A DNA stretch of 64,000 nucleotides from Mesorhizobium zhangyense (lineage in GTDB: Bacteria; Pseudomonadota; Alphaproteobacteria; Rhizobiales; Rhizobiaceae): positions 186,001-250,000 of the forward strand of contig NZ_JAAKZG010000003.1 of the NCBI RefSeq assembly GCF_011045115.1, written 5' to 3'. Under the pieces are notes generated by a model. That model ran no database searches, had not been told where the DNA came from, and worked only from the letters and a program-made list of their open reading frames with translations. Below, piece by piece: positions 59,187 through 64,000 of this stretch (positions within the stretch are counted from its first letter, which is position 1; every line of letters starts with the position of its first letter). Both the position numbers and the translations under genes were made by a program.

Positions 59187-59902
59187 GCGGCGCGCGCTCC
59201 ACGCTCGATCATATCGTAGGCGGCGTTTATCGCAGCGACGCGCGTCGTGGCGATCTTGATAAACTCCTCGGGCAAACCACGGCCGATCAGCTTGTCCGGA
59301 TGGTTGTTGGCGACCAGCGTGAGATAATGCTTGCGCACATCCTTGAAAGGCTTTCCGCGCTCGATGCCGAGGACGACGTAAGGGTCGGCATCACCGAGAT
59401 CGAGATGCCGCGACAGGATGGTTTGATAATGCGCCTCCTCGATTCGGAAAATCTCCGAAACGCGCTTCAGAAACAGGCTCTCGCGCTCATGCAGCAGACC
59501 GTCCGACTTGGCTATGTGGAACAATCCATCGAGGATATCTTCCAGCATTGCGCAGTTCTGATGGCCCGAGCCACAAAGCCCGGCCATGCGCTGGGCATAG
59601 ACCTCAAAACCTGCGACATCCTGCTTGGCGAGATCGTAAAGCCGCGCGACATTGTGCGCTTCCTTCGGCGGAATCTCGAAAATCTCGCGAAAGGCGCGGA
59701 TTTCGTCCTGCGTCACCACGCCGTCGGCTTTCGCCATCTTGGCCGATAGCGCGATCATCGCCACCGAAAAAGATACGCGGCGGCGCAGTTCGGCATCGCC
59801 CTCGAACACCGTACGCACCGCCTCGACCACATCGGCGATGCCGGATGCTGCGGAAGCGGAAACGCGGTTGATGAAGTCGCCTATGCTGGCCCAAATCGAC
59901 AT
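59183..59902 (-). CDS. TerB- and J-domain (DjlA-like) protein
   Basis: This 239-residue protein combines a TerB-like helical domain (about residues 40-155, with MIALSAKMAKADGVVTQDEI and a second ILDGLFHIAKSDGLLHERE, both acidic metal-site repeats) and a C-terminal J domain (from DPYVVLGIERGKPFKDVRKH) with the HPD motif in NNHPDKLIG. It resembles DjlA but lacks the N-terminal membrane helix. It probably recruits DnaK to envelope-linked substrates. The ATG at 59902 is preferred because the frame further right starts from a TTG inside the terminator of the upstream lipoprotein gene. Confidence 0.88.
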   Translation of the reverse strand: MSIWASIGDFINRVSASAASGIADVVEAVRTVFEGDAELRRRVSFSVAMIALSAKMAKADGVVTQDEIRAFREIFEIPPKEAHNVARLYDLAKQDVAGFEVYAQRMAGLCGSGHQNCAMLEDILDGLFHIAKSDGLLHERESLFLKRVSEIFRIEEAHYQTILSRHLDLGDADPYVVLGIERGKPFKDVRKHYLTLVANNHPDKLIGRGLPEEFIKIATTRVAAINAAYDMIERGARAA

Positions 59903-59966
59903 AAGCCGCTTCTTAAGGTGAAACGGCTTTCTTGGCGAGGCAGAATCCGAAGGTTGCGACAAAAGG

Positions 59967-59990
59967 AAAGGCCGGGTTTCCCCGGCCTTT
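59967..59990 (-). terminator. Intrinsic terminator after the small lipoprotein gene
   Basis: A 10-bp stem AAAGGCCGGG/CCCGGCCTTT closes a GAAA tetraloop on the minus strand, then CCTTTTGTC follows. It separates the lipoprotein gene from the TerB/J-amidase operon. Confidence 0.75.
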
Positions 59991-60037
59991 CACAGCAGCC
60001 TGAGCCGCCCTACTCTGATTTACGCGTACTCAGTTGG

Positions 60038-60244
60038 TTACTGCGCAGGCGCGGCAGGCGGAGTGGTCGTACCGCTCGTACCCGTGCCCGCATCAGGTGC
60101 GGGAGCCGCTGCCGGCGGCGTTGCCGGTTCGGTCGTGGCGGGCGGTGTGGTGCTCTGCGTCGTCGTGCTGTCGGAGCTGTCGCTGCACGCGGCAATACCG
60201 AAAAGCGCGACGGCGGAAACTGACGCAAGAATAAGCTTCTTCAT
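60038..60244 (-). CDS. Small Thr/Pro/Ala-rich lipoprotein
   Basis: This 68-residue product has a lipoprotein signal (MKKLILASVSAVALFGIAAC, lipidated Cys20) and a low-complexity mature part (SDSSDSTTTQSTTPPATTEP, then PPAAAPAPDAG). It has no enzymatic motif. Such Thr/Pro-rich small lipoproteins are common in rhizobial envelopes with unknown roles. A terminator follows it. Confidence 0.75.
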   Translation of the reverse strand: MKKLILASVSAVALFGIAACSDSSDSTTTQSTTPPATTEPATPPAAAPAPDAGTGTSGTTTPPAAPAQ

Positions 60245-60399
60245 AATATCTCTCCTTCACAAACAACGCCTGATTTATCAGACGGTCGTGTTCAAAATGT
60301 GCAAACTATTGTTTGGGTTGCGTCACTTACGCTGACACGAAGAAACATTTCGTCAATTGCCGGAACACTTTAGCACTTCGGCAAATAGACTTTCCGTGC

Positions 60400-60921
60400 C
60401 TACAGACTCGCCGCACCCCGCGCCGCCTGATCGTATTGCCCGGATAATGCGCGCATGAGCGCTGCAATGCCGCTGACTTCAGCGTCATCGAATTTCAGCC
60501 CTTTAATGCTCGAAACCAGCAGCGCCTCGCGCACTTCGCGATAGCGCTGACATGCGGCAGCGCCCTCTTCCGTCACCTTGACGGTCTTTTCCTTGCCGCG
60601 CCGCCCGGTCTCGATCAGCCCGAACCCTTCCAGCTTCTTCAGCGCATAGGCCACCACATGAGTATCTTCGATGTTGTACATCATGCAGATGTCGGCCAGC
60701 GTCTTTTCGCGGCCCCGGTGGTTGGTGGCATGCAAAATGAGCACATCGAGCGGCGCGAGGCCCTGCAGTCCGGCCGCCCCCATGCAGCGCACCATCCAGC
60801 GCTGGAAGCCGTTGCCTAGCACCGTCAGCGCAAATTCCATCTCCGAAAGCGCCGGCATACCGCCATCAGCCAGATGCGCAGCCGCCACGATCGGACCGAC
60901 GAGAGGTTTCGTTTCAGTCAT
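60400..60921 (-). CDS. MarR-like winged-helix regulator
   Basis: This 173-residue protein belongs to the MarR-related winged-helix group: FALTVLGNGFQRWMVRCMG, LDVLILHATNHRGREKTLAD, IEDTHVVAYALKKLEGFGLI and the wing GRRGKEKTVKVTEEG. It is divergent from the 5-oxoprolinase gene with 113 bp between them, so it probably controls that gene or itself. Signals and ligands are unknown. Confidence 0.85.
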   Translation of the reverse strand: MTETKPLVGPIVAAAHLADGGMPALSEMEFALTVLGNGFQRWMVRCMGAAGLQGLAPLDVLILHATNHRGREKTLADICMMYNIEDTHVVAYALKKLEGFGLIETGRRGKEKTVKVTEEGAAACQRYREVREALLVSSIKGLKFDDAEVSGIAALMRALSGQYDQAARGAASL

Positions 60922-60958
60922 CAGCGCATAACCTCATTTACATTTTATCGACAAAACA

Positions 60959-60987
60959 TTGACGAAATGGCTTCGTTCTGCTGTATA
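60959..60987 (+). promoter_or_regulatory. Sigma-70-type promoter of the 5-oxoprolinase gene
   Basis: TTGACG (60959-60964) and TGTATA (60982-60987) are separated by exactly 17 bp. A perfect inverted repeat CTGCT-GTAT-AGCAG (60978-60991) overlaps the -10, and an imperfect one, TCGACAA-N4-TTGACGA (60948-60965), overlaps the -35. Both are candidate sites for the divergent winged-helix regulator. Confidence 0.6.
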
Positions 60988-61034
60988 GCAGTCATGGCCC
61001 TGATATCCAAGATCGCTTGCCGGGAGATGCTCGA

Positions 61035-64000
61035 ATGAACGCCAAGACGTGGGATTTCTGGATCGATCGCGGCGGCACATTCACCGATGTCATCGGCCGC
61101 GACCCGGAAGGCGGGCTGCATCCGCGCAAGCTCCTCTCCGAAAATCCCGAAGCCTATAGCGACGCCGCCATCCAGGGCATTCGCGATCTTCTTGACGTCA
61201 AGTCCGGCGAGCCGGTTCCGTCGGATCGCATCGGCGACATCAAGATGGGCACGACGGTCGCCACCAATGCGCTGCTGGAACGCAAGGGCGACCGCGTCCT
61301 GCTGCTCATCACCAAGGGTTTTCGCGATGCGCTGCGCATTGCCTATCAGGCCCGCCCCGACATCTTCGCCAAGGAGATTATTCTCCCCGAACAACTCTAT
61401 GAGCGCGTCATCGAAGTCGAGGAGCGTGTCCGCGCCGACGGCACAGTGGAGCGGCTGCTCGACATTGCGGAGGTCAAACCCTTGATCGAGCAGGCGAAGG
61501 CCGACGGCATCGACGCCGTCGCCATCGTTTTCATGCATGCCTGGAAATTCCTCGAGCACGAGCAAGTCGTGGCAAAGGTCTGCCGCAAGATCGGCTTCAG
61601 CCAGGTCTCCGTCAGCCACGAGGTTTCGCCACTGGTGAAGCTGGTTGGGCGGGGTGATACGACAGTGGTGGACGCTTATCTGTCGCCGATCCTGTCACGT
61701 TATGTCAGCCGGGTGGCGGGGGAGTTGGGGATCAGCACCGCGCCAATCTCCCCCCTTGAGGGGGAGATGTCGCCAAAGGCGACAGAGGGGGTTGGTCAAG
61801 GCAGCGCTCGGCTCAAAGTAACGTCGAGCACTGCCGCGACGACCCCACCCGGCGACTTCGTCGCCACCCTCCCCTCGAGGGGGAGGGAAACGCCCCGCCT
61901 GATGTTCATGATGTCCTCCGGCGGGCTCACCGCCGCAAACATGTTCCAGGGCAAGGACGCGCTTTTGTCCGGTCCAGCCGGCGGCGTGGTCGGCATGGTC
62001 GAGACGGCAAAAATCGCCGGCTTCGAAAAAGTCATCGGCTTCGACATGGGCGGCACCTCGACCGATGTCGCACATTACGACGGCGAGTATGAGCGCGCTT
62101 TCGACACCGAGGTTGCCGGCGTGCGCGTGCGCGCGCCGATGATGCGCATTCACACAGTTGCTGCCGGCGGCGGATCGATCCTGCATTTCGAGGCAGGCCG
62201 CTTCCGTGCCGGTCCGGATTCGGCTGGCGCCAATCCCGGGCCTGCCTGTTATCGCCGTGGCGGGCCGCTCGCCGTCACCGACGCCAATGTCATGCTCGGC
62301 AAGCTGCAGCCCGATTTCTTCCCGGCGATCTTCGGGCGCGATCAGGACCAGCCGCTGGATACCGACGTGGTCCGCCAGAAATTCGGGGCGCTTGCCGCCG
62401 AGATCGGCGACGGCCGCAGCCCGGAAGCGGTTGCCGAAGGCTTCGTCACCATCGCCGTCGAGAACATGGCCAACGCCATCAAGAAGATTTCCGTCCAGCG
62501 CGGCTATGACGTGACCGAATATCTGCTCAACTGCTTCGGCGGCGCCGGCGGCCAGCATGCCTGCCTGGTGGCCGATGCGCTGGGCATGGAGGCGGTGCTG
62601 ATCCACCCCTTCTCCGGCCTGCTTTCGGCCTATGGCATCGGCCTGTCCTCGGTCTTCGCCTCGCGCCAGCAGGCGCTGTTGAAGCCGCTCACCGAAGAGT
62701 CACTCGGCTCGATCAATGAGATGATCGCGGCCCTGCGTAAGGACACGCTTGCCGAACTCGCCAATCAGGGCATCACTGAGAAAAACGTCGCGTGGCGGCC
62801 CGTGCTGCATGTCCGTTACGACGGCACCGATACCGCCCTGCCGGTCAATTTCGAAGCTGGTTCGGTGGCGCAAGCTGTCAGCGACTTTGAGGCTGCGCAC
62901 AAGGCGCAGTTCGGCTTCGTCTACGAAAATAAGCCGATGATCGTTGAGGCCGTCGGCGTCGAGGGCACCGACACCGCCCGACAAGGCATGGCGGAAGCCT
63001 ATGCGCCTGCAGGGCTTACCAAGGTAGAGGCCAAATCCTCGGAGAGCCGCCGCCTCTACACCGAAGGCCAATGGCACGAGGCGGGCATCTACCGCCGCGA
63101 AGACTTGCGCCCTTCGAACCTGGTTGCCGGCCCGGCGCTGATCATCGAAAGCCATCAGACCATCGTCGTCGAACCGGGCTGGCGGGCGGAAATCACCAAC
63201 CAGAACCACGTCGTGATACGCCGCACGAGCAAAAAGCGCCGGCAAGCGGCCCTCGGCACGGAGGCGGATCCGGTGATGCTGGAGGTGTTCAACAACCTCT
63301 TCATGTCGATCGCCGAGCAGATGGGCGTCACGCTGCAGAACACCGCCTATTCGGTCAACATCAAGGAGCGGCTGGATTTCTCCTGCGCCGTCTTCGACCG
63401 CACCGGCGCGCTGGTCGCCAACGCGCCGCATATGCCGGTGCATCTCGGCTCGATGGACCGCTCGGTCGAGACGATCATCCGCCTCAACGAGGGTGACATC
63501 CACCCCGGCGACGTGTTCGCGCTGAACGCTCCTTATAATGGCGGCACGCATCTGCCGGATATCACGGTGGTGACGCCGGTGTTTGACGACGCCGGCAAGG
63601 AAATTCTTTTCTATTCCGCCTCGCGCGGCCATCACGCCGATGTTGGCGGCACGGCGCCCGGCTCGATGACGCCGCTGGCAACAACGGTCGACGAAGAAGG
63701 CATTCTGATCGACAATTTCCGGCTCGTCGAACGCGGCAGATTCCGCGAGGCCGAACTGGAGCATCTGCTGACCGACCACCCCTATCCGGCCCGCAATCCG
63801 CACCAGAATATCGCCGACCTGAAGGCGCAGATTGCCGCCAACGAGAAGGGCGTGGCCGAGTTGCGCAAGATGGTCGCGCATTTCGGGCTCGACGTGGTCG
63901 AAGCCTATATGGGCCATGTCCAGGACAACGCCGCTGAAAGCGTGCGCCGCGTGCTGGAGCGCCTGCCGGACAGTTCGGAATATGAATATCCGACCGACAC
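61035..64000 (+). CDS. 5-oxoprolinase-type hydantoinase A/B fusion, 3' end outside window, with in-frame repeat insertion
   Basis: The frame is open from ATG 61035 to the right edge (988 codons). The HyuA half starts with [19 protein letters not shown] and has [26 protein letters not shown] and [13 protein letters not shown]. The HyuB half begins around [20 protein letters not shown], with [14 protein letters not shown] and [18 protein letters not shown]. Fusion of both halves in one chain and the sequence character fit ATP-dependent 5-oxoprolinase, which opens 5-oxoproline to glutamate. Hydantoinase of other specificity is possible. Codons from 61746 to 61895 encode about 50 residues (from [16 protein letters not shown] to SRGRETP) that interrupt the domain and derive from a palindromic repeat. 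The frame is kept and no stop arises. Confidence 0.9.
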   Translation, partial: MNAKTWDFWIDRGGTFTDVIGRDPEGGLHPRKLLSENPEAYSDAAIQGIRDLLDVKSGEPVPSDRIGDIKMGTTVATNALLERKGDRVLLLITKGFRDALRIAYQARPDIFAKEIILPEQLYERVIEVEERVRADGTVERLLDIAEVKPLIEQAKADGIDAVAIVFMHAWKFLEHEQVVAKVCRKIGFSQVSVSHEVSPLVKLVGRGDTTVVDAYLSPILSRYVSRVAGELGISTAPISPLEGEMSPKATEGVGQGSARLKVTSSTAATTPPGDFVATLPSRGRETPRLMFMMSSGGLTAANMFQGKDALLSGPAGGVVGMVETAKIAGFEKVIGFDMGGTSTDVAHYDGEYERAFDTEVAGVRVRAPMMRIHTVAAGGGSILHFEAGRFRAGPDSAGANPGPACYRRGGPLAVTDANVMLGKLQPDFFPAIFGRDQDQPLDTDVVRQKFGALAAEIGDGRSPEAVAEGFVTIAVENMANAIKKISVQRGYDVTEYLLNCFGGAGGQHACLVADALGMEAVLIHPFSGLLSAYGIGLSSVFASRQQALLKPLTEESLGSINEMIAALRKDTLAELANQGITEKNVAWRPVLHVRYDGTDTALPVNFEAGSVAQAVSDFEAAHKAQFGFVYENKPMIVEAVGVEGTDTARQGMAEAYAPAGLTKVEAKSSESRRLYTEGQWHEAGIYRREDLRPSNLVAGPALIIESHQTIVVEPGWRAEITNQNHVVIRRTSKKRRQAALGTEADPVMLEVFNNLFMSIAEQMGVTLQNTAYSVNIKERLDFSCAVFDRTGALVANAPHMPVHLGSMDRSVETIIRLNEGDIHPGDVFALNAPYNGGTHLPDITVVTPVFDDAGKEILFYSASRGHHADVGGTAPGSMTPLATTVDEEGILIDNFRLVERGRFREAELEHLLTDHPYPARNPHQNIADLKAQIAANEKGVAELRKMVAHFGLDVVEAYMGHVQDNAAESVRRVLERLPDSSEYEYPTD
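61746..61895. repeat. 150-bp palindromic element inserted in frame
   Basis: One end has a TCTCCCCCC/GGGGGAGA stem (61747-61767) followed by GTCGCC-AAA-GGCGAC. The other end has GGCGAC-TTC-GTCGCC and then CCCTCCCC/GGGGGAGGG (about 61867-61886). The ends are therefore inverted relative to each other. The length is a multiple of three, and it sits in coding DNA instead of an intergenic space. Similar GAGGGGGAGA-containing palindromes are, from memory, frequent between genes in Mesorhizobium. Confidence 0.8.

Noticed and set aside
61035-62100. Frameshift or pseudogene in the 5-oxoprolinase gene at the repeat
   Set aside because: Codon-by-codon reading from 61035 through 61746-61895 stays open and the expected family sequence resumes in the same frame, so the gene looks intact.
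62700-63917. 405-residue minus-strand open frame
   Set aside because: It is antisense to the 5-oxoprolinase gene, has no family resemblance and reflects GC-rich codon bias.

Overview
The window is a high-GC alphaproteobacterial chromosome segment. A Rhizobiales origin close to Mesorhizobium and other Phyllobacteriaceae fits best. The grounds are the complete division/cell-wall (dcw) cluster continuing into lpxC-bamD-recN-ligA, a 556-residue FtsZ with a long linker, GANTC and TTAA-N7-TTAA cell-cycle motifs, rhizobial-style palindromic repeats, and many protein families typical of that order. This assignment rests on gene content and recalled family knowledge, not on a search. No tRNA, rRNA, CRISPR array, insertion sequence or prophage was recognised.

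Left part (1-29 kb) holds mostly independent housekeeping and accessory genes. They are a 5'-truncated LuxR-type regulator, an AHSA1/SRPBCC protein, a very large AsmA-like protein with a coiled-coil tail, a Cys-rich DUF1326 plus Met-rich DUF2182 membrane pair, a D-lactate dehydrogenase-type flavoprotein, a hot-dog thioesterase, a dienelactone hydrolase, a VOC protein, a DUF47-Pit phosphate uptake pair, a membrane PQQ glucose-type dehydrogenase, a UvrD/PcrA helicase with a Gly/Tyr/Arg-rich segment, an outer-membrane barrel protein preceded by a terminator-bearing structured RNA, a secreted Gly/Asn/Leu repeat protein, a hexapeptide acetyltransferase, CreA, a SCO1-type copper chaperone, PrmA, a DUF1127-like mini-protein, an M24 aminopeptidase and AzlCD.

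Central part (29.5-54.9 kb) is a minus-strand run of about 20 genes. Transcription goes from mraZ through rsmH, ftsL, ftsI, murE, murF, mraY, murD, ftsW, murG, murC, murB, a 259-bp gap, ddlB, ftsQ, ftsA, ftsZ, a terminator, lpxC, bamD, recN and ligA. Many junctions are ATGA-type overlaps. Together the genes make peptidoglycan precursors (murE/F/D/C/B, ddlB, mraY, murG), build the divisome (ftsL/I/W/Q/A/Z) and link this to lipid A synthesis (lpxC), outer-membrane assembly (bamD) and DNA repair (recN, ligA). Regulatory signals sit at the three main breaks: a 10-bp-phased TGGG array before mraZ, six GANTC sites before ddlB-ftsQAZ, and three GANTC sites plus a CtrA-type box before lpxC.

Right part (55-64 kb) has a cystathionine gamma-lyase-type PLP enzyme, a ParDE-type toxin-antitoxin pair under a perfect 29-bp palindrome, RNase P RNA (rnpB), a secreted lytic transglycosylase, an operon of a TerB/J-domain protein and an amidase, a small lipoprotein, a winged-helix regulator, and a divergent 5-oxoprolinase gene that runs off the right edge. 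That gene carries an in-frame insertion of a palindromic repeat element of about 150 bp, the most unusual feature seen here. No novel multi-gene defence or biosynthetic system was found; the main novelties are regulatory sites, repeats and unusual protein segments.
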